Part shown: positions 1 through 13,642 of the stretch, in pieces
Position numbering within the stretch: the stretch's first letter is position 1
Layout of the letters: each line of letters begins with the position of its first letter
From: Lingula anatina
Taxonomy: Eukaryota > Brachiopoda > Lingulata > Lingulida > Lingulidae
Assembly (NCBI RefSeq): GCF_001039355.2
Contig: NW_019775203.1
Coordinates: 261,676 to 325,675 of the forward strand
Reading direction: 5' to 3'
Length of the DNA: 64,000 nt
The notes under the pieces: model-generated
Seen by the model: the letters and a program-made list of their open reading frames with translations, nothing else
Told to the model about the DNA's origin: nothing
Database searches by the model: none
Position numbers and translations under genes: made by a program

Positions 1-1992
1 GAAGTAATGATGATGGTTTCCACCTTGAAAATATACACATGTAGGTCTCACCTACACACTCACCCACACAGTACAACAGATCATGGTTGTAGAAGTGATT
101 GCCACTGCATGTAATAAGTTCCCCCCAAAGAAACATTTTTTCTTAAGTTCAGTACTGGAAAAAATTAAAGACACTCTCTATTCATGCTGAGATAAGGAGT
201 TCATTCAATAAAGATATGGTTCGATATTATTCTGCACTATTACTTTTTTTGAAAGAGCAATCTAAATTGCATTTTAAGCAATCCAATCTGACTCCATCTA
301 GATATTGGCAGCAAAACTTAAAACTGTCATCAGTTAATTAAGCCATGCACACCATTATTTTTAAGCAGCTATCTAAATCGCTCTTTTAGCAGTCTCAGCA
401 GATGCTATGCAAAATGTCACTCCAAGTCTATTTCTTTCAAATAAAATTAAAGTGAAACTGATGTGATAGCTCTTTACAAACTCATGCTGTGCACATACAA
501 TCAGTTTGTAAAGCCAATTGCTGGTCAGTTTAAAATAAATGAGTAAAAATAAAACTTGTGTTGACTATTTATAGAATCTTGAAGGGAAGACACTGTGTGG
601 GACAGGCTGATTGCATTCAGACTTCAGTTTCATGACATGAAGACTATAACTTGCATTGTAAAATTGCTATTTTGTGTCAGTGGCCTGTGAGAAAAAATAA
701 ATGAAATTTCATTATACATTCTGTCATATCTGTTAACAGAAACCGTTTGAAGACACAGAATAATAATAAAGGATTGTTCAAGCTATAGATATGCAGCTGA
801 ATGAATTGGAATATGTCTGAGATCAGGTCTTTTTAATACCATAAATTTTGTGCCCATAAATGAATTTATTATCAGCATTAGGAATTTATATGACAGATTA
901 TAGACAAAAAACTTGCTGGAAGTGATCTTTATTGTAAGTAGAGTGACATTGCTTGATACAATTGTCATTAGTAGGAAAAAATGATTATGACTTGCTCTGC
1001 CTTTTTGTTAAGAAGGCCCAGTTTGAGACAATGTCTTTTTTATTCAAATGATTTTAAATACTCCCAAAACCAAAAATACTTCTCAAAATTGTCCTAAATG
1101 CTCAAGAAGGGAACAAACTGGTGTCGCAGATAAGTAAAGAATTTTTAAAAAATCTTTTTATTCAAGAATGAAAATTTGATATTCCCAACTCTGTCCTCTC
1201 TTATCACTATGTATTCCAAGCAGGTGCATAGAGTTAATTAATTCTGGAGTATTGGGTTTATTTTACCTTCAGGGTTTCAGTTAACTAGTGCATTTACCTG
1301 CTATGCAGTGCTGGGTTAGGTATTTATGATAGCCAAAGCATGTTGTTTAATGTGGAAACAAGTTGGATTTTTTTTTATACAGACAGTGTATGTGTCTGTA
1401 TACATTCTAATGTGTCGTCTGCTGTGTCATCACCAGTGCTGCCACCATCACCGGCAGACATGTTATTCCCCCTATAAATGACAAATCAAATTTTTTTACT
1501 GACTGGTTTGTTTGGTTAAAAGGACAATTTTATTATAAGAATCAACATGATTGAAATATTTTTACAAAAGTTTATACAAATTTTTTATCTTGTTGCATGT
1601 ATTTTGGTGACGCTCACCCCATATTTTTGTTTAATTCCAAATAGATGCATAGCTTTGTTTGGTAAAGGGAGGTTTCTTTCAAAAGTTATTGTTTTTTCTG
1701 TCAAATATCTGTATATTTGCCTGTTTTGCTTTCTAGTCAGTAATAAGATTGGTTTCAATCCATTGCCTAAATACTGGCAATGTACTTCAGGATATCAATA
1801 TTTTTTATATTTTATGTTTCATTGACTGTCTGGCCACCTTGATCATTATAAAAAGACACCATAATCTAAAAGTAATAAATATAAATATTATAATACATAT
1901 AAAAATGCAAGGAATGTCCATGCAGTTTCAACCATATTTTTTCTCTTTTGCTTGAGAGACAAATCTTTAAAAATGTTTTATCATGTTTTTAG
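1..1992. other. Non-coding sequence upstream of first visible GPCR exon
   Basis: This AT-rich stretch is probably an intron of the GPCR that starts before the window, because the first visible exon begins in phase 0 in mid-receptor. Open frames here are short. The one at 1547-1825 is hydrophobic, but it has no GPCR motif and no splice context joining it to the receptor. A short inverted repeat lies at about 1378-1415 (ACAGACA...TGTCTGT) and resembles one at 53628-53660. Confidence 0.6.
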
Positions 1993-4900
1993 GGCATCAC
2001 AAAGGACAAATACTTTGAGAATGAGACCAAATTCATCATGCACTCCTGTCATGACAATGAAGCCCTGAACTATGGTGAGAAGGTGGCCTTTGTGTTCTAC
2101 CAGTTTACACTGATGTTCCTACTGCCTACCATAGTGATGGTGTTCTGCTATACTCAAGTCATCAGGGCACTGTGGAGCAGTACACAGGAACTGTCGAGGA
2201 TGACTTCCATGCATAGGTATGTATATACTAGTAATCAAATATGTGTAGATTATTGTGTTCAGATTTCTGGGTAACTGGTCCTCTGTTTTAATGATTCTGG
2301 CATTTTGCATAGCATCTACTAAGACTACTAAAACAGCAATTTGAATAGTTGCCTAGAAATAATGGTGTTGAGATAGCTGTTTAGAACTAAATGCTGTAGC
2401 CTTGGATATTCTGACAGTCTGAGAAGCTGGATGTATTGGACTGGGGGGCCACACAGTAAGTGTAACAGTGGAATTAAAATGGGGATTTTGAAAACATATA
2501 TGCACCCTTAACTATGAGTTGCAATTTGCCAGAGACATTAAAGTCCACAAAATACATTTATCAATTTTTTAATCCAGTTGGCAACAATATGGGCTTGTCT
2601 TGAATACTAGAAAGCAACCTGACATAATATTTATTTACTGCAATGAAGTCTTAGTGGCATTTAATTAGTCTGATCAGAGTAAAATGAAGCTACCCTTTAA
2701 TAATTTCATGGCATATTTTTATGAGGTGTTATCTCCTAAATAAGTTGCCTGTTTTGCCTGCACAGCAAGGAAACTAGAAAGCTTCATTTTAAAAACCTTT
2801 TTGAACCCAGTACAAATTACCTGTCAACTGATTACATTTAAAGGGACAATCCCTAAGATTTGAAAAATGTTTTTCATTTCTTATTGAACAAGGCCAAATA
2901 ATACTTTTTGGTCATTTTTAACAGATAAATTCCCTGAATAAATATCACCAAAAATAATATTTTTTATCACCTCCTCACAAATCTCGACCACCTACATGTA
3001 TTAACCTTTAACTGCTTATGCCAGGAAAATTCTTAGTATGAGTTTTTTCCTTGAAAGACCTTATGCTGCTAATCTTCAAGTGAAATACCCAGTCAAAATT
3101 GAAATAACATTATTATACAACACTGCAGAGTTCTGTCTGATTCTCAAATTGTTCTAATTTCATTTAACATTTTATTTCATATCCTATCCTGGAATATTTT
3201 TAATTTTATAAAATACTTTTGAAAATCTTATAGTACTTTGTTTTTGATGGGCCCACAATTCTGAACTCGCCTTGGCCAGATTAAAATTCTGATCTGACTT
3301 ACGTGAAGTAAAAACCCAAGCTCAGATTGGAATTTTGATCTGGCATTATTTTTGATCTGTCACCTCTAACGCATATAATCTGGTTTTTGTAGGATTTCCC
3401 CAGAAGGGCATTAGGGCCCTCATATATTCAGCATAATTAAATCACATAAGTGTTGTGACTATAAAATATCACATTAACTCTAACCATTCAAAATGTGAAC
3501 TTTTCAAGCCAGGTGAACTTCATTTGTATGAGATTTTCACAAAATTTTCATTCAGATTTTACAAACATAGTAAGGTTTATCCAATACTTATCTTTTGATT
3601 GTCATTTATTCTGTCACCTCAGAGAAAACAGTATAAGTCATATAGCTGAAGACTTTGAGTCAGAGGAGTCCCAGACCCAGCAAAGATTGGTCCATGTGTC
3701 CAGCAGGTCCACTGTGGTCAGCAGACCTTCAAGCCAACAACTGGGTGGCCGAAACCATGGCAACTGTATTCGGGAAGCTAGAAAGCAGGTAATATGTGAG
3801 ACTGAAGGGGAGAGAGTATTTGTATCATAGATCTCTAAACTAATGTGGAGGAGAGATCATGGACATAAAAACAGTCAGAGAAAAAAAAGCATTTTCACAT
3901 CAGGCATTATACACGTATCAGTAACGAAAAACTTACTCAGTTTTAAACATGTCATTACGCTAACTTAAAGGGAGAAGGGGGCTCTGTTTATGTGACTTAT
4001 GTAACAGCAAGTTGTCTTCCATAAGTAAGATACAAGTGACATGTGAACAGAAATTTTGGAAGTGGTTAAAATCACTGTGAGAGTTCCTCTATTTTTGGGT
4101 TCTGACAAAGTGTATTAGGGGAGACCAGGGCTAGTTGGCCCAGTTAGACACTTTTGGCCTTGTAGAGCCAACTAGGAATGGGATAGAGTAACAAAACCAG
4201 TTTCAAAGTAAGACCCATGAACTAAGCTACGTATGCAACGTCATTATTTTTTTAATGTAGTGCCAGGTGGCTCACAATTTGACAAAAAATGCAGTTGACG
4301 TCAGGGGGGGCCAACTTGCCCCACCACGGGGCAAGTTGGCTCCAGGGTCAGGGCAAGTTGGCCCCCTATACGAAAATGAAGTAAGTATCCCATGTATACA
4401 CCTTGAAATACATTTTTATACATTTTCAATTTATTAAATTGATTTTTGAGAGTCTTTGATGAAAAAATAGTTCATATGAAGCAGATTTATCGTTTCCGTA
4501 CGTCACGTTGTAGGGGGGCCTATGTGTTGCAAGAAACAAAATATCTATCAATAAAATTTGTTTTGTTTTAATTAAGAATAAATTAATAATGGTATAAAGC
4601 AGGTTATTAATGAATGAAAATGAATAATAAATTTTCCTTTTAAAAGAAACTAACAAATTCAGTTTAAAACCATTGAGTTTGTTTCAACAATGGTCTCTAG
4701 CTCTGTTGCGCACAAAGGTTTGTGGGTAATATGAGGGTCCATCTGCTTCTGCTTAGAAGTGAAAAGGACCTTCTAGACTTATGTACAACATGGTTTTCAC
4801 TTTGGAGTGATGGGCATTGTGTCAAAAGACACCAAGATGCTAGTTTATTTTAAAGGATAACAGCCATTTATGGTACTAGAATGAGCAACGATGATACATC

Positions 4901-5669
4901 TCTGTGAAACTTGAATCATTGAGCTTCAGTTTGTTGCCCTATACATATATTATATTCGATCAAAAGCCTATGAAAAAAAGATTTTTAAATCTCTTAAACA
5001 AAATTACTTTTAGGTGGAAAAAAATCGTTTATTTCGACTTGCCGCTTAAGTAAAACTTTTTAACGTCCGACACTTCCTTAGCATTGTGGGCTACGGTCAC
5101 TTTACAAGAGTATGTGGCCAATTTTTTTACCCCGTAGTTACTTTTTCATAAATTGATGGGGGACCAACTTACCCCGGGGTCCAACTAGCCCCGTTCTCCC
5201 CTAATGTGGTAGGGAGGCTGGGAGAAATGGGATGTGTGACAATTAGCCAACAACTGGCTAGTGTAGAGACCTATATCCATCAGTGCAAGCCTAACTTGGT
5301 ACCTTGCTTTGGAAATAATAGAGATGGATACTCTTTCTAAAGTAGGGGCAATTTGCACATCAGCCATCATAAGGAGCCTGGATAATGGTCCATTGTGTTA
5401 TGTTGAGTGGCTGAACTACAATGATTTAGTGGGAAATGGAATGGAATGTGTAACAGAAATACATTATTTGAGAGGGAAAAGGAGAAAGAAGGGTTAGAAA
5501 AACACGTGACAACAATTTTATGAGGACTTAGTTTAATTGTATATTCAATATTCCCATCTCACCTGGGCTGAATGGTAACTACACACTTGTTTTTAGACTA
5601 TTGCCGAAAAATAAAAGGTGAATAAGTGATAAACAACTTTCTGCAATTTTCTGCATGGAGCACAGTGCA

Positions 5670-5753
<84 letters not shown>

Positions 5754-7289
5754 TTTTATTGACAGCAGAATTTGAAGATTCAGTGAAATAAATTATTTTA
5801 CAGGTGTTAGACATTTGGATGAACTGATATTTAGAACTTTTTTTTTTATTGTAGGTGATCAAGATGCTGATTGTAATCATTATTGCCTTTTTGATCTGCT
5901 GGGGTCCCAAGCTCATCCTTGACATCTTAATTAAAACACGAATTAATCGGAAGATCATCTTCAGTCCTATAACCTTCAAAATCAAGGTAGGTGGCACAAG
6001 TATGGTAGAGTTAAAGATATCAGGTTAAATCCTGGTTTAACACTAAAAAGTGTGGGGCTTTTTTTTACCAGAAAGCATGTACATACTGTCACAAATTTGA
6101 AAATTTCGAATAAATTTATGACAATTGCATGGCTATAAGTTTTTACCTGAACATGGTACAACCACCATTAATGTAGGAATTATTTAAGAATTTTAGTACA
6201 TATAATCCTTTTTACAAAAATTTATAATATTTGATTCCTTATTGCCAAAGTATGTATCTATGGCTAGTAAGATAATATCATTATTTAGTTGAACAAATCT
6301 GTACTATCATGTGTGACCTGGTTTTTAAGCTCTCTCCCCAAACATCATCTGGGTAAAGTGGCCAGAGAAACAGTGCAGGCTCTGGCAAGATTTACATTAA
6401 CCAATTTGTTCTGGGCACATGTGGAATCAGTTCTTCGCGGTTATTGATCTTTATTATGCATTTAATACACATGGTTAACTTGGAGGTTCTCTCAAGTAAT
6501 TGACGTTTAATTTGTTTAAATGTAAAGTATATTACTATTGACCTTCTAATGAATTATTGTCCATATGGTAAGTTTTAGCCTTGTTGTTAGGAACAGCAAT
6601 TGCCATGTTTAAGGTAATCAGAAATCAATTGGTGGGTTAATGCTCAGATACAGACATCAGTGGAGAGTGATACTGCAAGAATATGATGCTGCAAGTTTGG
6701 TGCCAAATTGCAATGCATTTTCCTTTCCAAATTTGCAGCAAATTTTCAACTGAAGTTTGTGTTGGGCCACATATTTTGTTTAAATCAAACAAAAGGCATT
6801 TTGGCATTTATCTGTTAAAATGACCAAAAAGTAATACTTGCCCCCAGATAAGTTCAGCAAGAAGTGGTTTCTGGTGTAATTAATGTGTGTTTAATATCTT
6901 ATTATTTTTCTCTTTTCAGTCTTTATCACATAGTCATTATCCTGTTTCAGGTGGCATTCAGTCTCCTCCCGTATATACAAAGTTGCCTGAACCCAATCAT
7001 CTATGGCTTTATGTCGAGCAACTTCAGGCGAAGTTTGGTAAACTCCTGTAACACCTACCTACATTTATGTCAAAGAAGAAAAGGTCGTACATATTTTGAT
7101 CCTGATACTGATTCAAAATCCACCCAGCATACACATCTATCACCATCATTTCACCGTGGAGGAAGTCACAATGGTTCTTCAGGCGGTGTGGAGCAATTGC
7201 CCTTGACACCAAAGAAGTCTCCATCAGAGGGAAATGGAAGGGGGTCCTTCCACATGTACAAAGGAAGCAATGGCCTTAGAAAAGACTAA
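1993..7289 (+). CDS. Rhodopsin-class (class A) peptide-type GPCR, 3' part (ECL2 to C-terminus)
   Basis: Four exons are visible: 1993-2216, 3623-3788, 5855-5986 and 6951-7289 (TAA). Phases agree throughout (0 in, 2, 0, 0), giving 286 residues. Exon 1993 starts in extracellular loop 2, with the conserved Cys in HSCHDNE, and covers TM5 (FLLPTIVMVFCY). The second exon is a hydrophilic third intracellular loop ending REARKQ. The third carries TM6 with a CWGP motif (VIKMLIVIIIAFLICWGP). The fourth carries TM7 with NPIIY, the form of the NPxxY motif, then a Ser/Lys-rich tail. TM1-TM4 and the DRY motif must be encoded before the window. A CWxP TM6 and NPxxY TM7 place it in class A, and the loop style suggests a neuropeptide receptor. 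The ligand cannot be named from this sequence. Possible poly(A) signals AATAAA lie at 7660 and 8509. Confidence 0.88.
4114..5205. mobile_element. Inverted-repeat DNA transposon remnant in GPCR intron
   Basis: The ends form terminal inverted repeats with 25 of 28 positions matching. The left end begins ATTAGGGGAGACCAGGGCTA and the right end is its reverse complement with three mismatches. Near the left end, GCCAACTTGCCCC motifs recur in both orientations (about 4308-4365). No transposase frame is visible, so it is non-autonomous. Flanking GTGT and GTGG are only an imperfect target duplication, so I do not assign a superfamily. It contains a 96-bp segment also present at 12905-13000. Confidence 0.72.
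4749..4844. repeat. 96-bp dispersed repeat, copy 1
   Basis: It matches 12905-13000 at 94 of 96 positions; the differences are T/C in tgTacaac and T/C in ggcaTtg. Both copies read open on the + strand (LLRSEKDLLDLC...). Copy 1 lies inside the inverted-repeat element at 4114-5205, so the repeat is probably part of that transposon family. Confidence 0.85.
5673..5750. repeat. (AT)n microsatellite in GPCR intron
   Basis: About 39 uninterrupted AT dinucleotides lie in the intron just before the TM6 exon. Length is likely to vary between alleles. Confidence 0.97.
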
Positions 7290-7585
7290 GAAAATCATGG
7301 GGAAATTTACTGTATGTTTTGGCAACTGTATATTTGTGATGACAAGGGTCTGTTGAACAAGGATTCAACAACAATTAGGTGCTGAATCTGAAATGTTATA
7401 TTATATTAGGCACTTAAATTGAGACTGGAGTATGATCATGACTATGGGCATTGGGAATGTTGAAAGAGAGAAATTAACAATCCTCTAAAAATTAAAAAAT
7501 ATATATGGTACTGCTCATAGCTATCTCACAGCCTGAGACAGATATAGCTCTGTGGGATAATAGTTTGCTTATACTTAAAAAAAGC

Positions 7586-7627
<42 letters not shown>

Positions 7628-9337
7628 CTTATTGATTTAGTCTTGAAAGAACTGTTGTCAATAAAAAAATTAATCCAAAGACTGTTTTAGATCCAGCAGT
7701 TGTCTAAAAGCATGCCAGCAGGTAACTAAATTAGTGAGAAGCCCTATTTAGACTTAGATGGAAGGTGTGGTTTTGGTCAATGTTTCCATGACGTGAAAAC
7801 TCTGCTGCTGCTTTGCAAGTTGAATGTAGATAGGGAATAACAATATGATACAAGTGTTCATGAAAAGATGTTTTTATTGTGTATTTGATTAAAAAAAGTA
7901 GTTTCAATTTTAAATATCTTTTAATTAATTATAATGGAACAAATCATTAAAAATGATGAAATGAGTCCTTTAATGTTAGGTGTATGCTACAATTATGTTA
8001 TACAGACATATACTTACATAAGATACATGTATGTTATCAGAAAAGGAATTAAGGCAGACATAAAGCAGCAGGCAAAACACATGAAAGAAGAAGAAGAACC
8101 ACTTTTCTCAATGGCAATCACTTCAGGCTGTCTGCCTGCATTACTTTTCTTGACTTAAAAAATGAAATCCAGACAATTATAAATGGTTTATAGATCCTGA
8201 GGGCAAATTTGAACAACAACCTCCCTGCATGTGATTAGCTTGATTTAGTGTAACCTCTGTAAAGTTCTGTCCTAAAAAGCATGTTTAAGAGATCTATCTA
8301 GTTATTCTGTCATGTACATGATGCTATGAACTTCACAATCATGTCGGCATCTGGATTTTTGCCTTTTGGTTTAGATATACCCATGTATGTACTGTACTGC
8401 ATGTACATGCATATCATATTTTGTATTGCTGACAGGTTGAGTTACATAAGAAATGTTGAAAAGGTGTAGGGTTATGTGTAATATACATGCATTCATGCAA
8501 GATGATGTAATAAACATAAGTAAAAACAGTCAGTGTTCATAGTAGGTGTTTGACAGCTTTGTTTTATACTTATTTGACAGCTGTGCTTACTTAAGTTATC
8601 AAAGCTGGGATAGAATTGCAATCAGTATTTATCTTGGAGCAACACATAGTTATGAATGCCATGGAAAGTGTACTTTCCAAATTAAAAAAAAAATGTAACC
8701 AAATATAATAAAATTAGGCTGTAGGGCCTCTAGAATATTGCAAAACTTTTCTAAACAAACTGTCCAATATCAGTGGCTTATTTTAACCGAAACTTTATTT
8801 TGTACGTAGATTTGTAATTATGGAAAGTTGATTGCTTGAGTCTCATTCAGATTAATAATTATTTCAAGTTATGTAAAACATATGGTATGTGTGTGTGTGT
8901 GTGTGTGTGCGTGTGTGTGTGTGTGTGTATATGTAGAGAGAGAGAGAGAAAGAGAGACTGTTGTAAAGAATGCCAATAATGTTTTGGAGTGTTGTAAAAG
9001 TAAATCTTACCTTGTGTAGCATCAGCAAGACACAAAATTCCATTGAGATTCTCATCAACCTACACTAAGTCACTGATAACAGGGTGTTCAAATCATTGTA
9101 CTCATCAATGGAGTAGTTAGAATTACAAGAAAATTTGTTTTCTCTATTTATTCAGAATAGGAGAGAGACTATTAATGCTCAAATCTTGTCATTAGTTGAT
9201 TAATAACATCAGAATAAAGTTAGCAGATTTTGTGACGAATTAGCTTTTTATCACTTGTATATGCTACATGTTTAAAACATGAAACTGTATTAGTTGTGAA
9301 AGAACATAATTCAGTTCATACAGGGAGGTTCAGACAG
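7290..9337. other. GPCR 3'UTR and start of intergenic spacer
   Basis: This holds the presumed GPCR 3'UTR with candidate AATAAA signals at 7660 and 8509, a (TC)n run at about 7585-7624, and a (GT)n run followed by (GA)n at about 8886-8955. I see no convincing gene. The 74-residue frame at 7934 has no recognisable domain or splice support. Confidence 0.6.
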
Positions 9338-9340
9338 TAA

Positions 9341-9576
9341 GGCTGCGTTCACATGAAAAATCTATTTTCTAAAAATCTATTTGCGGTATCCTGTGATCAT
9401 GGTCTGTGCCCTGGATACCCCATGGCGTAATTATGGGCAGCGCGAGCCAGTTACTTCCAAAGCTGTAATTAATTGTCCGCGCTGCCAGTAATTATGCCGC
9501 GGGGTATTCAGGGCACAAGATACCGCAAATAGATTTTTAGATTTTTAGAAAATAGATTTTTCATGTGAACGCAGCC
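9341..9576. mobile_element. Palindromic MITE, PIF/Harbinger-like
   Basis: The 236-bp element is a near-complete inverted repeat. It begins GGCTGCGTTCACATGAAA and ends with the reverse complement, and the arms extend inward through CTATTTGCGGTATC and the GGGCAGCGCG core. It is flanked by TAA at 9338-9340 and TAA at 9577-9579. A 3-bp TAA target duplication with a GG...GTTCACA terminus is typical of the PIF/Harbinger superfamily. There is no coding capacity. Confidence 0.85.
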
Positions 9577-10443
9577 TAAGTGACTATGGACAGCCATGAA
9601 TTTTGTGCAGCCAGAATCTTTTTGAAAAAGTAATGGCCAGGACTCGTCTTTTTTGGATACACTGCATATAATGTTAGAAATGGCTGTAAAAGTTGATGCT
9701 GACAAAGAGCATTAAGGGAAATGTAGTTTAAAGACTTGAAAAATTGAATTGAGTCCTTGTTTTGAACAACTTTACATTGTCTTTTTTTTTTCTAAAAAAA
9801 AAAAAAAAAGAAAAAAGAATAAGAAAAAAAGCAGTTCATGGTGGTCATTGTATTGTGATGTTTTGAAATCAGTAGTGAGAGGAGGAATTGATAAAAATCG
9901 AGTAGATCTGCTATTGATTGAGATAGATCTAAATATTCTCAGTGTATCAGACCATATCATGTCATTGGACCAAGTCATCAATAATTGCTTTTCAGGTTTC
10001 AATGAATTTCACTTTTTGAATTATTTATTATTATTATTATATTATTTTATTATTATTATTTTATTTATTTATTGAATTAGACAGAGAAAGGGGCTTTATG
10101 ATTCAGACGAGGATCGTGATATGCTCTTTTTCTTCATAAAGAGTATGTATATAAACACAAAGTCAACTGTTAGGTACAATAATTAATTCAGAGTGTTCTG
10201 TTATGGTGGTCACTGGGCAATTTGTGAGTCTTTGTCATTAAATAACTCTGCACTACTTTAACTATCAGATCATTAACTCAGAGGAGAGTGTGAAAATCCC
10301 TTGTTTATGTACTGGTAGATGCATTCTGACATTCTGGTAATGTATTAGTTATTATTGAGAGTATTTATGTGATGAATTTAATGTGCAATGATATAACTTT
10401 ACAAAGTTGAGCTTAAATGAGATGCTTGTCATCTTTTTCTTTT

Positions 10444-10494
<51 letters not shown>

Positions 10495-12904
10495 TTTGTG
10501 AAGAGGCAATAAATTGTGTGCTGTAAAATAAATTTTTGCTAAAGGGGAAAAACATAAAATGGTTTGTCTTGCCAGCATGCATTTTTATTATCAATGTCAT
10601 AGAATAAAGGTTAGATAAGAAACTTTCTCATCAAAACCAGTTTCTTCATAACAAATTGGGAAATTGTTATAGATAGGTTTGCACTATATTTCCTTCAGCC
10701 CTGGTCACACTTATCTTGAGTGGAGAGGATCTAAAAGGAAATGATTGTACAGTATATTTAATGCAGTCATAACTCGCCACATTTCATAGAGAGGTCACTT
10801 GATCAGTTTATTACCCATTAATAATATAAATGAGGAGCTCGTAGGTGCTTGTACTTGTCAGGAGTGGGTAAATTGGGCTAGGGCCCTGTGGACTGCTCCA
10901 GCAGAACTACCAGTATTCTAACAATCAGCCTTAGACATTGTTGAACTTTCCATAATTAGTGCACTGTGTGGAAGTTCACAGACTTGACTGTCAAATTAAG
11001 TAAAAATAGTGTTAGTAAATGAAACCACATGTTGTGAGTTGAGTACCTCTCCAAAGATAAAAATGTAAGATAACATGAAAAGTTGCTCACTTATACCAAT
11101 TACCTTTCCATACAAACACTACGTGTTATTTCTGAAAAGGGCACTAGCAAGATGAAGAAGCAGTGAATATCACCCAGAAAAATGTCCAATGCCATAATAA
11201 ATATTTTTCAGGAATCTTAATTTCTTAATAAAAAATATAACAGCCCTTTGGCTTTTTCTGAACTCTTGCATTTTTTCTATTTTCAGAATAAATTAGATAA
11301 TCAATTTTAAAATGAATGAATAAGGTCCTTGTAGTTGTCAACTCTGTGTTTTTGTTCAGTCATCTGTGTTTAACTGTTTCAACATGTGAGATGTACAACT
11401 GACTTGAAAAACATGTACAAAATTAGTTGTCATGTGAGCAACATCATTTTCACACCGATGAGCTTAAGATGGCTCTTTCATATTCATTTCATGTTCCTAG
11501 AAAAAAAACAGCCAAACACTTTTTGTATCTATTCTCTAACAAAACTCAATTACAGTAGGACCAGAGAACTCAACAAAATCCCTCTTTTTTGTTGTTGTTA
11601 ATTAAAAGAACTAGTGATGGAAAAGAAATTAACCAAGATGCAAAAATGTAGAAAGCAGAATTTGAGAAAAAACATTTATGTATACATATTACCCAGAAAT
11701 ATAAATTTGACTTAAATCAATACAAATATTTAAAAATCAAAGGCATTATAACCAACATTTTTTTTCAAATTCATTAGTTCATTTATATACATGTAATACA
11801 AGACGTGATCGTTATACCAAGTACCAGCACATGCTCATACCAGTCAGTCAGAGAAACGTTGCAAATTTGTCTCCTGCTGTGAAATATGGGTTGAAAGGTC
11901 TTGCAGCTTATTTCCTAAACCACTTGTGATTCACTCCCTGCTGTCAATGTTTCACATTTTTGTGAAGTTTTTTATTACCAGTTTGGTAAAAGAATCGGCA
12001 GATACTTTTGTAGACTTGCATGTTGGAGCATAAAAACGGAATCAGTAGCTCAATACCTGATATACTATATACAAGGCACTTCGAAGGTGTGGTCGCGTTT
12101 ATGTTTAGTACAACTGTCCTTCAACAAACCAGTATGTATATAGCAGTGGTATTGAGGTGGGTAATTGCAGTAGTAGAGCTGGATTTACAGTGTATATCAC
12201 ACCTCTCGCAGTGGACTATTTGAGCTCAGCAAGCACATTAAGTTCTTAAAAAAAAAGACCTGTGCGTGATAACATTTAAACTTAAAACACATGTATGACG
12301 TATTTGTTGTTTTGAGCATTAAATGGATCACAATTGAATACGTGTAGTCGGGTTATCAAGAAAAAAACTCGGCAGTGATACAGTTGCTTGGAAAAAGCTT
12401 GTTTGTGGTATTTTTGTCTCTGATGCTCTCCTTAAAATATTCCGTAGTCCTGTGGGACTCTATTGGACTCTATCGGAATCCCACTGGACGAGATGGGGCT
12501 CCATAGCAGGGGCGGATTGAGGCCGTCTGCTGGGTCTTCCGGAAGACAGTCAGATTTTCAAGTTTACATTGATGGGTATCTAATTTTTCTGTCGGAAGAC
12601 GGTCAAAATGGAGAATGGATCAACAAAGATAAATTTGAAGACTGTCCCTGCATTGGTATTTTGTCGGACATCATATAAGATGCCTGTGGAGAACATATGT
12701 CCAAAAAGAACCTCTAGAATTTTGGGCCAATTTTTATAGAACAGCCTATAGGACCCTTTAGGAAATTTCCGTAGGGGCCTGTACGCTGTACTAGAGTTTC
12801 AAACGCTTGCGTCTTAGGCTTACTTTTTAAGTACATCTATTTTAATTCCCTTGATAAAATTGCTTACCATTTGTAAAATTGACTGTAATTCATTAATCCG
12901 TTTA

Positions 12905-13000
12905 CTGCTTAGAAGTGAAAAGGACCTTCTAGACTTATGCACAACATGGTTTTCACTTTGGAGTGATGGGCACTGTGTCAAAAGACACCAAGATGCTAGT
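12905..13000. repeat. 96-bp dispersed repeat, copy 2
   Basis: It matches 4749-4844 at 94 of 96 positions. It stands alone here, without the terminal inverted repeats that surround copy 1, so it is either a fragment of that transposon or an independent unit picked up by it. Confidence 0.85.
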
Positions 13001-13642
13001 ATACCCCTACTTGTTAGCTCTTTGAATTCTGTAACCTTTATACATATTCTACTGTTAATATTGTAAACTGTTTACCAGAACAAAAGTGACAGACCTGTCG
13101 AAGGCATGTGATATAGGCCTAAGTTGTCACGTTCTGTAATATTCGTTGATTTCTTTGCTCAATTTAGACATGCGAAACAACTTAAACGCAATTTATAATT
13201 TGAAGTGAAACAAGAAAAGCAATTGAAATATTATCTATCATTATCGGACAGGCGTTATCTTTACTGGTTCCTAACGTTTTGAGTTACGTTTCAGTTTCAA
13301 TCTTTTTCAAGATTTGAAAGCAGTGTCATACGTTTTTACATGTAGTTAAAGCACGCAAGGAGGGCATTTCAATTCGTTAACCAACGTTTTGACTAGTTTC
13401 CTCGGGTGTACAGATTTTAAGTTATTACAAATTGATGTTTAGAAAGTGACTGGACATGTGGTGTCCAGGCAAATAAATAGTATCACTGGTTTACTTATGG
13501 GTTCTCTGATTTATTATAAACCAACAGCCTGCCATTACTTTTTTCCCTTTCATCTCGAGTAAGTACACATTTAAAACGTTATTTAAAATGCCTAATATAC
13601 ATAAGCATGATGCCATAACAAGGAAATGCTTAAGATAAAGAT

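Noticed and set aside
1547-1825. Hydrophobic + frame that might be an upstream TM exon of the GPCR
   Set aside because: It has no class A motif (no DRY, no TM3 Cys). Splice signals do not join it to exon 1993 in phase, and its composition matches the AT-rich intron.
5593-5997. 134-residue minus frame containing poly(Ile-Tyr)
   Set aside because: It is the translation of the (AT)n microsatellite plus the antisense of the real TM6 exon.
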